Below, piece by piece: positions 10,301 through 19,748 of a DNA stretch of 64,000 nucleotides. Origin of the DNA: Bacteroidota bacterium (GTDB taxonomy: Bacteria; Bacteroidota; Bacteroidia; B-17B0; Aurantibacillaceae). The position numbers were made by a program, and so were the translations under genes. The notes under the pieces were generated by a model. That model searched no databases, was not told the origin of the DNA, and saw only the letters and a program-made list of their open reading frames with translations. How positions within the stretch are numbered: position 1 is the first letter of the stretch; the number at the start of each line of letters is the position of its first letter. The DNA is taken from the NCBI GenBank assembly GCA_030692515.1, contig JAUXZS010000020.1:310001-374000 (forward strand). The letters are read 5' to 3'.

Positions 10301-13300
10301 TTAATTTCCATTCTTCTGCTTGTCCGGGTAATAATTTATTCCTAAAAGTTTCGAATTGTATGTCTAATTCTTTATTAGTATAAGGCACATAAATTATTTG
10401 AGAGTTGGAATAAAAACGATTGTTTCTAATAAAAGAAGTTTGAACAACCAGGTTTCCTCTGTCTGCTTCCTCCACTTTTATTTCATTTAATTTCATACTA
10501 GCAGCTTGCACTTTAGATGAAAGTAATTGACCCTGACGCTCAACTTCCAATAAATAATTAGTATTTGGATAAGCTGAATTATAAATAAAATTAACAGATT
10601 CACCTGGCTCGGCTGTTGTTTTATCAATATAATACCACTCAGGTAAAAGTTCTGGCATTTCAGTTCCGTTTTTATTAAAAACTGTGATATAACAAAAAGC
10701 AACAATTTCTTCGCCAAACTTATCTTTACAATTAGCTTCAATTTTATAGTTTCCGGCCTTTAAACTTTTAATTTCAGTAGCAAGATCGTATTCTGTTTTT
10801 GTTCCAGTATCAAAAGTTTTATCAATTACTTTGGTATCTTTTTCCCATTTATATTTATTTGTTTCATCGGCATATAAATCAAGCGGGAATTTTTTATAAT
10901 ATTCATCTTTATTTAAAATATGTCTGTCTGGTTGGGTCCACAGTCGACTTCTAAAAACTTTTTGAGGTTGTTTTAATCTATAAACAGCAAATGTTCCTTT
11001 AGTAGATTCTGCCACACCATTTAAATTAGTGGTGGTAATACGAATAGGTTTAGAGTTATTTTGTTCAATAACTTCCTCGCCAAAAACACTTAATTGTAAA
11101 GCTTGATAACCAACCGTAACATAACAACTTGTGCTATGAGTCTCGCCATTTATATCTGTAACATCCGCACTAATTTCGTAATTGTAGGTTGCATAACTTT
11201 TTTTAGAAACAGATTCATCTGCAAGAGCTTTAAATTTAATCATGTATGTGCCAGTATCATTTGTGGTAATTTCACCATTAGTAATTTCAACTTCTGATGA
11301 TGCAGCAGAATAATATGGCCGATACCACCAATACCAATATGGATAATTAACGCGGCGAACAACTCTGTATTTAACCTGAGCTCCATCAATAAAATTGCCG
11401 GCATAGGCCTTTGCAAATCCGCTAACCGTTACTTCATCATTTATTCTATAACTTCCTTTAACTGGATTAAACTGAGTTTCAAATTTAGGACGTTTATAAT
11501 CTTCAACTGAAATGTAAGAACTGCTATAACCATCTGTAATGCTCATTTGTCCATTTAACCCTCCTTGAGGAGCAATAAATGTTCCATTTACAGTACCATA
11601 TTCATTAGTAACTAAATTTAAAGAGCCCACTTTTTGATAATTTACATCGTAAAAAGTAACTGTAACAGGGTAATTTGTTTTTAATTTATGGTTTTTGCCA
11701 GCTGTACTTTCTAAAACAATGCCTTTAAAATAAACTGCTTGTCCAGGACGATAAATAGCTCTATCAGTAAAAATATGTGAGCTTATTCTTGTTTGTAAAT
11801 CTTTATATGGCTTATAGGTATAATAACTATTATTATTGTAGTAACTATCTTTTCCATTTATAAACTCAATAAAAAATTGTCTCTCGTTGGCAGAACCACT
11901 GCTAATATTTAAAAATCCTTTTTCATCTGTCTTGTAAGTTGCTCCTTTTCTAATAACATAATCTCGCGCTTTATAGTCGTAATTTTCGTACCAAAGTTGG
12001 GCTGTAATATTTGCTAAAGGCTCTCCAGTTTGGCGATTCAAAGCATAAAAATCATAAGAGCCATCTTCTTTACGTCTTTCTTTAGAAGCAATATCAGAAA
12101 TAATGCACGTTGAATATGCGGACAAATTATTTTCATACTTAAAATCTTCATTTAAAGAACTTAAAATAACATAGTAGCCATTTTCCAAATCAGGTAAAAC
12201 AATTTCAGTATTATGCGATTGAAAATCTTTATCATCCACTAAGTTTTGAGTAAATGTTTTAGCTGTTGGGAAAGACAAAAATTTCTCATACAATTCTTTA
12301 CCATATTTTTTTCGAATTAATAATCGCAATTCCTGATTATTCGTTTTGACTATTCTATAAAAAACTTTATTTATGTTTTGCGAAGTAACCAAAGCTCTAA
12401 AAGATTTATTAGGCTCATTAACTTCTTCTATAATTAGATTATAATTTTTTGATTGAATTGTATAAATTAAATTTTTACACTCCAAGGCTCCATAAGATTT
12501 AGGATATTTGAGTATAGCTGCTTCGCAAATTTCTACTGCAGTTTTTTTATACCATTTAAAATTATCGTTTAATAATGGCTTGTACTCATGAGCATTATTA
12601 TTATACCAAGATGCCATTTTAAAATCAATTTCAGTTACCCTTTCGTTTTTAGAAAATTTATCTTGTAAAAACTTTAAAGAACTAAAATACAAAGTATCCT
12701 TTTTTGGATTTTGAGAATTAACATGAACATAATTTAATCTTAACAACTCTAAATCAATTAACGCATCCGATTTATCATCATTAATATGAAATAAGGTAAG
12801 ATCTTGAATTAATTTTAATGCATAATATTTTAGCTCTAATGAATCTGAAGGATTGGTAATTTTTACTTTCACAAATTCAGAAAATGGTTTTGCTAAATCT
12901 TCGTTATTTACATTAAACTGAGAGGATGGTCTTGAAACATCGGGCTCTGAATTCATGAAAAAAGAAAGAGCACGATGCGCTAAAAAATCATATAAGGTAG
13001 GGCGCCATGAACGACAATCCCGAGTTCCTTTATTTAATACATCATCATAAATATCAATTTTTGTTCTTTTTAAACTATCTACATTTTCTAAAGAGGCCTT
13101 ATAATTTACTATAACAGCATTTGTAATTGTTTTAAGATCCCAAGTTTCAATATCATCATTCTTAAAACCAACAGTTGTGGTTCTATTATAAAATTTCCAA
13201 CGGTTATTTTGAAAATATTGCCAAAAAGCATCGGCTAAAATACTTTGTAATACCGGTTTTATTGGGTATTTGGCCTCCTTAGCCTCATCCCGTAATTTAA

Positions 13301-13613
13301 AAATAGATTTCTCTAAAGAAAACTCCTCCTTGTAGCTTTCAAATTTCATTCGGTTAAGCACAGCTTTTACAAATTGAGCTGAATTATTTTCTGCCTTAGC
13401 TTTATCATAAATAACCTCAACTATTTTTAAAGCGCTTTCTGTTAGTCCTTTATTCTGACAGCTATCTACCTTTTTCCATAATTTAAGGTAAGAATCGCCT
13501 TTACTGTATAAAATCATCTCTTTTTTTGGAGAAAAATTATAAAACAAACCTAGACTAAATGCAGCCGAAGCAAGCATAATAATTAAAAAACTGATTGATT
13601 TTTTGTTAATCAT
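7389..13613 (-). CDS. Bacterial alpha-2-macroglobulin family protein with thioester motif
   Basis: The 2074-residue protein begins with a hydrophobic N-terminal helix (about residues 6-26) without a lipobox cysteine. A long helical N-terminal part precedes MG-type domains, including the family hallmark TDRAIYRPGQ near residue 616. A charged, low-complexity segment lies at about residues 1204-1280, followed by the A2M domain and the thioester motif CAEQ at residues 1527-1530 in the context YECAEQTFSRYY. The terpenoid-cyclase-like and receptor-binding regions follow. Such proteins are thought to trap proteases in the periplasm or at the surface. The family is often encoded next to penicillin-binding protein 1C; no pbpC is adjacent here. 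The exported location is inferred from the N-terminus. Confidence 0.92.
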   Translation of the reverse strand: MINKKSISFLIIMLASAAFSLGLFYNFSPKKEMILYSKGDSYLKLWKKVDSCQNKGLTESALKIVEVIYDKAKAENNSAQFVKAVLNRMKFESYKEEFSLEKSIFKLRDEAKEAKYPIKPVLQSILADAFWQYFQNNRWKFYNRTTTVGFKNDDIETWDLKTITNAVIVNYKASLENVDSLKRTKIDIYDDVLNKGTRDCRSWRPTLYDFLAHRALSFFMNSEPDVSRPSSQFNVNNEDLAKPFSEFVKVKITNPSDSLELKYYALKLIQDLTLFHINDDKSDALIDLELLRLNYVHVNSQNPKKDTLYFSSLKFLQDKFSKNERVTEIDFKMASWYNNNAHEYKPLLNDNFKWYKKTAVEICEAAILKYPKSYGALECKNLIYTIQSKNYNLIIEEVNEPNKSFRALVTSQNINKVFYRIVKTNNQELRLLIRKKYGKELYEKFLSFPTAKTFTQNLVDDKDFQSHNTEIVLPDLENGYYVILSSLNEDFKYENNLSAYSTCIISDIASKERRKEDGSYDFYALNRQTGEPLANITAQLWYENYDYKARDYVIRKGATYKTDEKGFLNISSGSANERQFFIEFINGKDSYYNNNSYYTYKPYKDLQTRISSHIFTDRAIYRPGQAVYFKGIVLESTAGKNHKLKTNYPVTVTFYDVNYQKVGSLNLVTNEYGTVNGTFIAPQGGLNGQMSITDGYSSSYISVEDYKRPKFETQFNPVKGSYRINDEVTVSGFAKAYAGNFIDGAQVKYRVVRRVNYPYWYWWYRPYYSAASSEVEITNGEITTNDTGTYMIKFKALADESVSKKSYATYNYEISADVTDINGETHSTSCYVTVGYQALQLSVFGEEVIEQNNSKPIRITTTNLNGVAESTKGTFAVYRLKQPQKVFRSRLWTQPDRHILNKDEYYKKFPLDLYADETNKYKWEKDTKVIDKTFDTGTKTEYDLATEIKSLKAGNYKIEANCKDKFGEEIVAFCYITVFNKNGTEMPELLPEWYYIDKTTAEPGESVNFIYNSAYPNTNYLLEVERQGQLLSSKVQAASMKLNEIKVEEADRGNLVVQTSFIRNNRFYSNSQIIYVPYTNKELDIQFETFRNKLLPGQAEEWKLIIKDKKGEKVAAEMVASMYDASLDAFKPNYWNFNIFQSYYSTMQWTASTDKQVNSSELNNITRPYEYLPSRYYDRLNYYGLNFYNNRYYRGGYDDGDYVMSETTAMPSTAADEEGQNMPKKSAEKSKNSGKMDANSPKEESEDKAGGAKDNLSGLVTTRNAATGESKGVDKSGGEGLGEVKARSNFNETAFFFPELQTNEKGEIIIKFTVPESLTKWKVMGLAHTKDLKSGQFQKEVVTQKDLMVQPNAPRFFREGDKITFISKIANLSEKELSGMAELKLFDALTEQEISTKIIEAVSGPFPNIGSRTFTVKKGLSTSIEWNLNIPEGYSAIKYKVIAKAGNFSDGEEVAVPVLTNRMLVTESMPMPIRSNQTKEFNFTKFTNQNNKSTTLKNHAYTLEFTANPAWYAIQALPYLMEYPYECAEQTFSRYYANSLATYVVNSKPKIKSIFDAWKSSSPDAFLSNLEKNQELKAVVLEETPWVLQSKSESENKKRVGLLFDLNRMSHETNSALKKLMKKQSSNGGFMWFDGMPDDWYITQHITCGFGHLNNLGVVKVRDNSEVWSMLYKAVKYCDNRMREEYEYMKKYNPKYKTENHLSYNAIQYLYMRSFYKDIDRDKRNVEYFEYYKAQEQKYWLDNGRYMQGMIALSLNRFGDIKTPKDILKSLKENSINSEEMGMYWKENYGYYWYEAPIEMQALMIEAFDEINNDTKSVDDLKTWLIKSKQTQHWGTTRATTEAVYALLLKGTDWLATEPNVEITVGDIKLDPKNDKSLGAEPGTGYFKKTWSGSDIKPESMGKVKVVKKDVGVSYGAMYWQYFEQLDKITPHETPLKLKKQLFLQKNTASGIVIEPILASTKLKPGDKIKVRIELRVDRDMSYVHMKDMRAAGFEPTNVFSGYKYQDGLGYYESTRDAATNFFFSYLNKGTYVFEYPLVVNHYGDFSNGVTTIQCMYAPEFTSHSEGVRVKVEK

Positions 13614-13750
13614 AATGTATCTTTTTTATTTGAGATGCTTATAAATCTAAAATTCCATAAGCAAATACTAAAATAATCCAAAAAATGATAATAAAATAGT
13701 GAAAAAATCAATCAAAAAAGGCGATATTAGTAGCAATCAAACACAAATTT

Positions 13751-14275
13751 ATGGAAGGATTAATTGAAGTTTTAAAAATATTTTTACCGGCTTTGGCTGT
13801 ATTTGCAGCGGCATTTTTTATTGTACAACGGTTTTTAGATAACGACCAGAAAAGACGAGATCACGAACTTAAAAAAAGTTCTCAATCACTAGTAACTCCC
13901 ATAAAATTACAGGCTTACGAACGCATTATCATTTTCCTTGAGAGAATACATCCAAATACAATGGTAGTAAGAGTTAACAAACATGGAATGACTGCTCAGC
14001 AATTTCATGTTGAACTTGTAAAGACGGTTAAAAGCGAATACGAACATAATTTATCGCAACAAATTTATGTAAGCTACAATGCCTGGGAATTAGTTAAAAC
14101 AGCTAAAGAGGAAATCATTAAACTAATTAATATCTCTGCAACAAAAGTCCCACACGACAATAGTAGCAACGATTTAGCAATGATGTTATTAAACATTACC
14201 GCAAACTTAGAAAAAAAATTGCCTAATGAAGTTGCGATTGATTATGTAAAAAAAGAAGTTAGTCAGATTTTTTAA
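13751..14275 (+). CDS. Conserved membrane-anchored protein of unknown function upstream of mutA
   Basis: The 174-residue protein has one N-terminal transmembrane helix (about residues 10-28), a charged stretch, and a soluble helical domain with the block LQAYERIIIFLERIHPNTMV. From memory this domain is widespread in Bacteroidota and often encoded next to methylmalonyl-CoA mutase, but its function is not established. Only 10 nt separate it from the mutase small subunit, so co-transcription is likely. It starts 137 nt from the divergent macroglobulin gene. Confidence 0.75.
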   Translation: MEGLIEVLKIFLPALAVFAAAFFIVQRFLDNDQKRRDHELKKSSQSLVTPIKLQAYERIIIFLERIHPNTMVVRVNKHGMTAQQFHVELVKTVKSEYEHNLSQQIYVSYNAWELVKTAKEEIIKLINISATKVPHDNSSNDLAMMLLNITANLEKKLPNEVAIDYVKKEVSQIF

Positions 14276-14285
14276 ATTATTTAGA

Positions 14286-15590
14286 ATGCAAAAATTATTT
14301 ACCGACTTTGCTCCAACAACAGCTGCCGATTGGAAAAATCAATTAATTAAAGACCTTAAAGGAGAGCCGTACGAAAATTTGGTTTGGAAAAACGAGAATG
14401 GATTTGATATTCAACCATTTTATACCGCTGAAAGCCTCATTGAAAATTACGAGCCTGCATTTACCCATAGCGATTGGGATATTTGCAGTCACAAAAAAAA
14501 CAATAACTCAAAAGAACTTAATGCCCAGTTATTGCAAGACCTAGACCGTGGTGCAAGTTCTATCTCAATTAATGCAGACGAGATAGATTTTGAAATTGCT
14601 TTAAAAGACATTCAATTAAATTTTATTCAATCAACCTATTATTTAAATGAAGCAGATGCAAACGCGTTAAAAATTTATTTAGAAAAACACTATAACTTAA
14701 ACGACTTAAACATTACGTTATTCGCGCAAAATCTTTCTTCACAAAAAGATTTAGATAATTGGCAAAAGGTTGTTTCTAGTTTTAAAGATTTTAAAAACAT
14801 AAAAACAAATAGTGTAAATATTTTACCTTTTCATAATCAAAATTGTTTAGCCTATTATGAAGTTGCAATTGCGCTTTCCTATTTAACTGAATATTTACAA
14901 GCTTTTAAATCAAACGGAGACGATGTTAAGTTTGTAATAAAAACCGGTGTGAATTCTGATTATTTTATTCAAATTTCAAAGCTACGAGCAATTCATAGGT
15001 GTTGGAAAGTATTAAGAGCAGAATATAATTTAAACACCGATTTACATTTAATAATTGAAACTAGTTTAACCAACAAATCTATTTCGGATAAATACAATAA
15101 TTTATTGCGCACTACAGTAGAAGCTATGGCCGCAATTGCAGGAGGTTGTAACGAATTAATAGTAACAGAATTTGATGTTTTATTTCCTGAAAATGAAAAA
15201 TTATCTTCAAGAATGGCCATCAATCAACAATTAATTTTAAAGGATGAAAGTTATTTAAATTCAATGGCAGACATTTCTTGTGGCTCATATTATATAGAAA
15301 GCATTACTGATGCCATTGCAATTAAAGCAATAGAAACATTTAAACGTTTTGAAAAAGAAGGCGGGTATTTTAAATGCATCGAAAAAAATATTTTTTCACA
15401 AGAAATTGAAATCCAATCCAAACATCGAAACGAATTATTTAAAGAAGGTAAACAATTAGCAATTGGTGTAAATAAATTCAAAAACGAAAAAGAAAAAATC
15501 ACTATTTCAAAAGAAAAAATTGAAGAATTAAAACATCTTCCACTAAACAACGCCATTTTAAATTTTGAACTCGAAAACTTCTTCAAGTAA
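14286..15590 (+). CDS. mutA: Methylmalonyl-CoA mutase small (beta) subunit
   Basis: The 434-residue protein aligns in outline with the catalytic-barrel half of MutB ([32 protein letters not shown], and [15 protein letters not shown] near the end of the barrel). It lacks a C-terminal cobalamin domain and the DxHxxG motif, as expected for the non-catalytic subunit. It pairs with MutB to form the heterodimeric mutase that interconverts methylmalonyl-CoA and succinyl-CoA in propionate metabolism. The stop codon is one base before the mutB start, so the subunits are translationally coupled. Confidence 0.93.
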   Translation: MQKLFTDFAPTTAADWKNQLIKDLKGEPYENLVWKNENGFDIQPFYTAESLIENYEPAFTHSDWDICSHKKNNNSKELNAQLLQDLDRGASSISINADEIDFEIALKDIQLNFIQSTYYLNEADANALKIYLEKHYNLNDLNITLFAQNLSSQKDLDNWQKVVSSFKDFKNIKTNSVNILPFHNQNCLAYYEVAIALSYLTEYLQAFKSNGDDVKFVIKTGVNSDYFIQISKLRAIHRCWKVLRAEYNLNTDLHLIIETSLTNKSISDKYNNLLRTTVEAMAAIAGGCNELIVTEFDVLFPENEKLSSRMAINQQLILKDESYLNSMADISCGSYYIESITDAIAIKAIETFKRFEKEGGYFKCIEKNIFSQEIEIQSKHRNELFKEGKQLAIGVNKFKNEKEKITISKEKIEELKHLPLNNAILNFELENFFK

Positions 15591-15591
15591 T

Positions 15592-17718
15592 ATGCGAAAA
15601 GATATAAGTCATTTAAACTATACTCCAAAAGGAGAAACTGTTTTTCCAAAAGAAGAAGTATTTGTAACCGCCGAACAAATTGAAGTTGAAAAAAATTTAC
15701 ATTTCAACAACATTAAAAATTTTGAACATTTAAGTTATGCTGCAGGATTGCCTCCATTTTTAAGAGGCCCATATGCAAGTATGTACATTAAAAATCCCTG
15801 GACAATTCGTCAATACGCTGGATTTAGTACCGCCGAAGATAGTAATGCTTTTTATAAAAGAAATTTGGCTGCAGGGCAAAAAGGTTTATCAGTTGCTTTT
15901 GATTTAGCTACACACCGTGGTTACGATAGCGATAATGAACGTGTTGAGGGTGATGTTGGAAAAGCCGGTGTTGCAATTGATAGTATTTTAGACATGAAAA
16001 TATTATTTGACAGTATTCCCTTAGATGATATGAGCGTCTCTATGACTATGAATGGTGCTGTATTGCCAATTTTAGCATTTTATATTGTTGCTGCCAAAGA
16101 ACAAGGCGTTAGTCTTGAAAAATTAACGGGAACTATTCAAAATGATATTCTAAAAGAATTCATGGTGCGCAACACTTATATATATCCACCTTCACCAAGC
16201 ATGAAAATTATTGCAGACATTTTTGAGTATACTTCTAAAAACATGCCAAAGTTTAATTCTATTTCAATTAGTGGCTACCACATGCAAGAAGCTGGTGCAA
16301 CTGCCGATATTGAATTAGCTTATACTTTAGCCGATGGTTTAGAATATTTAAGAACAGGAATTAATTCTGGTTTAGATATCGACGCCTTTGCTCCGCGTTT
16401 ATCTTTTTTCTGGGCAATTGGTATGAACCATTATATGGAAATTGCTAAAATGCGTGCGGCAAGAATGTTATGGGCTAAAATTGTAAAACAATTTAATCCA
16501 AAAAATAATAAATCACTTGCGCTTAGAACTCATTGTCAAACAAGCGGATGGAGTTTAACAGAACAAGACCCTTACAATAACGTTACCCGTACTTGTGTTG
16601 AAGCCCTTGCTGCTGCATTGGGACATACACAAAGCTTACATACAAATGCTTTAGATGAAGCCATAGCTCTACCAACAGACTTTAGTGCTCGTATTGCTCG
16701 TAACACACAATTAGTTTTACAACACGAAACAAATATTTGTAAAGTAGTAGATCCTTGGGGTGGCAGTTATCATGTTGAAAAACTAACCAATGAAATTGCA
16801 CATAAAGCATGGGAATTAATTGAGGAAGTTGAAAAACTAGGTGGTATGGCAAAAGCTATTGAAACCGGAATTCCTAAAATGAGAATTGAAGAAGCTGCTG
16901 CAAGAAAACAAGCAAGAATTGATGGTGGAAAAGATATAATTGTTGGCGTTAATAGATTTAAAGTGGATGATGATACACCAATGGAAATTTTAGATGTTGA
17001 TAATACTAAAGTAAGAACGCAACAACTTGAACGTTTAAAAAAACTAAAAGCAGAACGTGATAATACAAAAGTTGAAAATGCTTTAAATGCCTTAACAGAA
17101 GCTGCTCAGTCAGGAAATGGGAATTTACTTGAATTAGCGGTTAATGCTGCAGAATGCAGATGTACATTAGGAGAAATTTCCTCTGCACTAGAGAAAGTTT
17201 ACGGCAGATATAAAGCTCAAATAAAGTCAATCTCAGGAGTTTATAGTAAAGAAATAAAAATGGATAAAGATTTTTCTAAAGCTAAAGAATTGGCAGATAA
17301 ATTTGCCACTATTGATGGAAGACGTCCAAGAATAATGGTTGCTAAAATGGGTCAAGATGGACATGACAGAGGTGCAAAAGTGATTGCAACAAGTTTTGCA
17401 GACATGGGTTTTGATGTTGATATTGGTCCGTTATTTCAAACGCCTGCCGAAGCAGCAAAACAAGCAGTAGAAAACGATGTACATATTTTAGGTATATCGA
17501 GTTTGGCTGCAGGGCACAAAACACTAGTACCACAAGTAATTGCTGAATTAAAAAAATACGGTAGAGAAGACATAATGATTGTAGCTGGTGGAGTTATACC
17601 ACAACAAGATTATGATTTTTTACATAAGGCGGGTGTGTCCTTTATCTTTGGACCAGGAACAGTTATTAGTAAAAGTGCTATTGATGTTCTAGAGAAATTA
17701 ATAAAGTTATACTCTTAA
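15592..17718 (+). CDS. mutB: Methylmalonyl-CoA mutase large (alpha) subunit
   Basis: The 708-residue catalytic subunit has a TIM-barrel domain ([47 protein letters not shown]) followed by a C-terminal cobalamin-binding domain. That domain contains [11 protein letters not shown], where H591 of the DxHxxG motif is the expected lower axial ligand to cobalt. The ATG at 15592 is chosen over an in-frame TTG at 15565 because homologues start near [10 protein letters not shown] and the longer form would overlap mutA. The enzyme needs adenosylcobalamin; no cobalamin riboswitch was seen upstream. The stop codon lies inside the first repeat of the regulatory box of the next gene. Confidence 0.97.
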   Translation: MRKDISHLNYTPKGETVFPKEEVFVTAEQIEVEKNLHFNNIKNFEHLSYAAGLPPFLRGPYASMYIKNPWTIRQYAGFSTAEDSNAFYKRNLAAGQKGLSVAFDLATHRGYDSDNERVEGDVGKAGVAIDSILDMKILFDSIPLDDMSVSMTMNGAVLPILAFYIVAAKEQGVSLEKLTGTIQNDILKEFMVRNTYIYPPSPSMKIIADIFEYTSKNMPKFNSISISGYHMQEAGATADIELAYTLADGLEYLRTGINSGLDIDAFAPRLSFFWAIGMNHYMEIAKMRAARMLWAKIVKQFNPKNNKSLALRTHCQTSGWSLTEQDPYNNVTRTCVEALAAALGHTQSLHTNALDEAIALPTDFSARIARNTQLVLQHETNICKVVDPWGGSYHVEKLTNEIAHKAWELIEEVEKLGGMAKAIETGIPKMRIEEAAARKQARIDGGKDIIVGVNRFKVDDDTPMEILDVDNTKVRTQQLERLKKLKAERDNTKVENALNALTEAAQSGNGNLLELAVNAAECRCTLGEISSALEKVYGRYKAQIKSISGVYSKEIKMDKDFSKAKELADKFATIDGRRPRIMVAKMGQDGHDRGAKVIATSFADMGFDVDIGPLFQTPAEAAKQAVENDVHILGISSLAAGHKTLVPQVIAELKKYGREDIMIVAGGVIPQQDYDFLHKAGVSFIFGPGTVISKSAIDVLEKLIKLYS

Positions 17719-17750
17719 GAATCTCTTTAGAATTATGAATTAGCTTTACT
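17714..17750 (+). promoter_or_regulatory. Three-part repeat box upstream of the response-regulator gene
   Basis: The segment reads CTTAAGA (17714-17720), 4 nt, CTTTAGA (17725-17731), 12 nt, CTTTACT (17744-17750). The first two are an 11-bp direct repeat, the spacing typical of OmpR/PhoB-family binding sites. The third overlaps TAGCTTTA (17741-17748), close to the TAnnTTTG -7 box. The same architecture with the same spacings occurs at 19687-19723. The ATG of the regulator gene lies 2 nt downstream, implying a nearly leaderless transcript if this promoter is real. Confidence 0.55.
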
Positions 17751-17752
17751 TA

Positions 17753-18430
17753 ATGAAAATATTATTAATAGAGGATGAACCCGAATTGAGAAAATCAATT
17801 AAACAATACCTTCATCAAGAAGGCTATTTGATTGAGTCGGCTTCTGATTTTATTAAAGCACAAGAAAAAGTTAATGTTTACCAATATGATTGTATTTTAG
17901 TTGATATTACACTGCCTAATGGCAGCGGACTAGATATAGTAAAGCAATTAAAAGATGCCAATTCTAAAGCCGGTATCATTATTATATCTGCTAAAAACTC
18001 ATTAGATGATAGAATTAAAGGCTTAGACCTTGGCGCAGATGATTATTTGCCTAAACCATTTGATTTAGCAGAACTAAATGCACGCATTAAAGCGTTAAAC
18101 AGAAGAAGAAATTTTGATGGTAATAAATCTATAATCGTAAATGAAATTTCAATTATTCCCGAAGAAAGAACAGTAAAAGTAAATGACCAATTAGTAAACC
18201 TAACAACCAAAGAATACGAATTACTTTTGTTTTTTATAAGTAATAAAAACAGGGTTGTATCAAAAAATTCCATCGCCGAGCATTTATGGGGCGATGATTC
18301 AGACCAATTGGATAGTCACGATTTTATTTATGTACACTTAAAAAATCTCCGAAAAAAATTAGCAGATAAAGGTTGCGAAGATTATGTACAAACAATTTAC
18401 GGCATAGGATATAATTTTAAAATTAATTAA
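17753..18430 (+). CDS. OmpR-family response regulator
   Basis: The 225-residue protein has an N-terminal receiver domain (acidic pair E7/D8 after KILLI, phosphoacceptor D51 in ILVDITLPNGSG, conserved lysine in YLPKPFDLAEL). A C-terminal winged-helix output domain follows (LTTKEYELLLFFISNKNRVV, DFIYVHLKNLRKKL, YVQTIYGIGYNF). It is a DNA-binding partner of the kinase encoded next, whose start overlaps its stop by one base. The 11-bp direct repeats in front of this gene and of the PepSY gene are candidate binding sites, suggesting autoregulation. The stimulus is unknown. Confidence 0.95.
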   Translation: MKILLIEDEPELRKSIKQYLHQEGYLIESASDFIKAQEKVNVYQYDCILVDITLPNGSGLDIVKQLKDANSKAGIIIISAKNSLDDRIKGLDLGADDYLPKPFDLAELNARIKALNRRRNFDGNKSIIVNEISIIPEERTVKVNDQLVNLTTKEYELLLFFISNKNRVVSKNSIAEHLWGDDSDQLDSHDFIYVHLKNLRKKLADKGCEDYVQTIYGIGYNFKIN

Positions 18431-19686
18431 TGAAATTAATAACTAAAACCATACTGTATTATTTGTTAATTAGTTTGCCACTAATAATTATAGCCGGTTT
18501 TTTATCCTATCATTTAATTCGTTCAGAGCTGAGAGATGGGACAGATGAAATGTTATGGAAAGAAAAATTACACAACGAAAACATTTTAAAATTACAACCA
18601 GAAATAAAAAAAACCTATTTAAGCTTGGATAGTTTATCTATGATTTCGCCTACCCTATTTCATAAGGACCAATACGTATTTTCAGACACTACTATTTTTG
18701 ATGTCGCCGAAAATGAGAACGTAAATTATCGTTTATTAAAAAGTTTTTTAAACACAAACAATCAAACTTATTTAATTGTAGTAGCCAAACCTACTTTTGA
18801 GGAAGAAGAACTCCTAGAAGGCTTATTTACATCCTTTGCTATAATTGTTGGGTTTTTAATGCTGGCGTTTTTTGCTGTTAATTGGTTTTTATCTAAAACA
18901 TTATGGAAACCGTTTTATAAAACCATCAGTAAATTAAATGAATACAATCTTCAAAATCATTCTAATGAAAACTTTAGCGCTTCTAATACAAAAGAGTTTA
19001 ATCAGTTAAATACTGCATTAAATAAAATGACTGAAAAAATCCACTCCGATTTTCTATTGCAAAAAGAATTTACAGAAAACGCTTCTCACGAAATGCAAAC
19101 GCCTTTAGCTATCATTAAGGCGAATATAAATTTGCTAATGCAATCGCCAAACCTTAAAGCCGAGGAAATGGACCAATTACAAGCTATAGACAATACCACA
19201 AAAAAACTAGCTTCACTAAATAAAGCACTTCTACTATTAGCTAAAATTGAAAATAATCAATTTAAAGAAATTTCTGAGGTTAGCATAAAAGACATATTAA
19301 ATAAAGTCTTAGCGCATTTTGAAGATCGTTTAATGGCTAAGAACATTCTCATTGAACACAAAATCATTTCTGATATAAAAGTAAAAATGAATTCTACTCT
19401 TGCTGAAATTCTGATTACTAACCTCATTCAAAATGCAATCCGACATAACACTACTGGTGGAAAAATAATTCTTGAAACAGAAAACAATTCATTAATAATT
19501 TCGAACTCTGGCGAAGCTTTAAAAATTAATACCGATGAGCTTTTTACAAGATTTAAAAAGAATGATGCGTCAAAAGAATCAATTGGACTTGGATTATCGA
19601 TTGTAAAAAGTATAACTGAACTTTATAATTATAAAATTGAATACAACTATAAAAATTTATTTCATGAATTTAATTTACAGTTCTAG
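18430..19686 (+). CDS. Sensor histidine kinase of the OmpR-type two-component system
   Basis: The 418-residue inner-membrane kinase has transmembrane helices at about residues 8-28 and 136-157, enclosing a periplasmic sensor of roughly 105 residues with no recognised domain. A HAMP-like linker, HisKA with phosphoacceptor H220 in ENASHEMQTPL, and HATPase with N-box NLIQNAIRHN and G-box IGLGLSIVKS follow. It should phosphorylate the regulator at 17753-18430, to which it is translationally coupled (overlap of one base). The first repeat of the box before the PepSY gene begins directly after its stop codon. Confidence 0.95.
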   Translation: MKLITKTILYYLLISLPLIIIAGFLSYHLIRSELRDGTDEMLWKEKLHNENILKLQPEIKKTYLSLDSLSMISPTLFHKDQYVFSDTTIFDVAENENVNYRLLKSFLNTNNQTYLIVVAKPTFEEEELLEGLFTSFAIIVGFLMLAFFAVNWFLSKTLWKPFYKTISKLNEYNLQNHSNENFSASNTKEFNQLNTALNKMTEKIHSDFLLQKEFTENASHEMQTPLAIIKANINLLMQSPNLKAEEMDQLQAIDNTTKKLASLNKALLLLAKIENNQFKEISEVSIKDILNKVLAHFEDRLMAKNILIEHKIISDIKVKMNSTLAEILITNLIQNAIRHNTTGGKIILETENNSLIISNSGEALKINTDELFTRFKKNDASKESIGLGLSIVKSITELYNYKIEYNYKNLFHEFNLQF

Positions 19687-19723
19687 CTTTAGAATTACTT
19701 TAGATTCTCAATGTAGCTTTACT
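19687..19723 (+). promoter_or_regulatory. Three-part repeat box upstream of the PepSY gene (same design as 17714-17750)
   Basis: The segment reads CTTTAGA (19687-19693), 4 nt, CTTTAGA (19698-19704), 12 nt, CTTTACT (19717-19723). The first two form a perfect 11-bp direct repeat. The third again sits within TAGCTTTACT, a near match to the -7 consensus, 25 nt before the ATG. Spacing is identical to the box before the response-regulator gene, so both are likely bound by the same factor, most simply that regulator. Confidence 0.6.
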
Positions 19724-19748
19724 CTATAAACTAATAAAATATAAAAAT

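Noticed and set aside
13614-14285. Cobalamin riboswitch before the mutase operon
   Set aside because: No B12-box-like sequence or suitable leader was found.
15565-15591. Upstream TTG start for mutB
   Set aside because: It overlaps mutA and adds residues not found in the family; ATG at 15592 fits.
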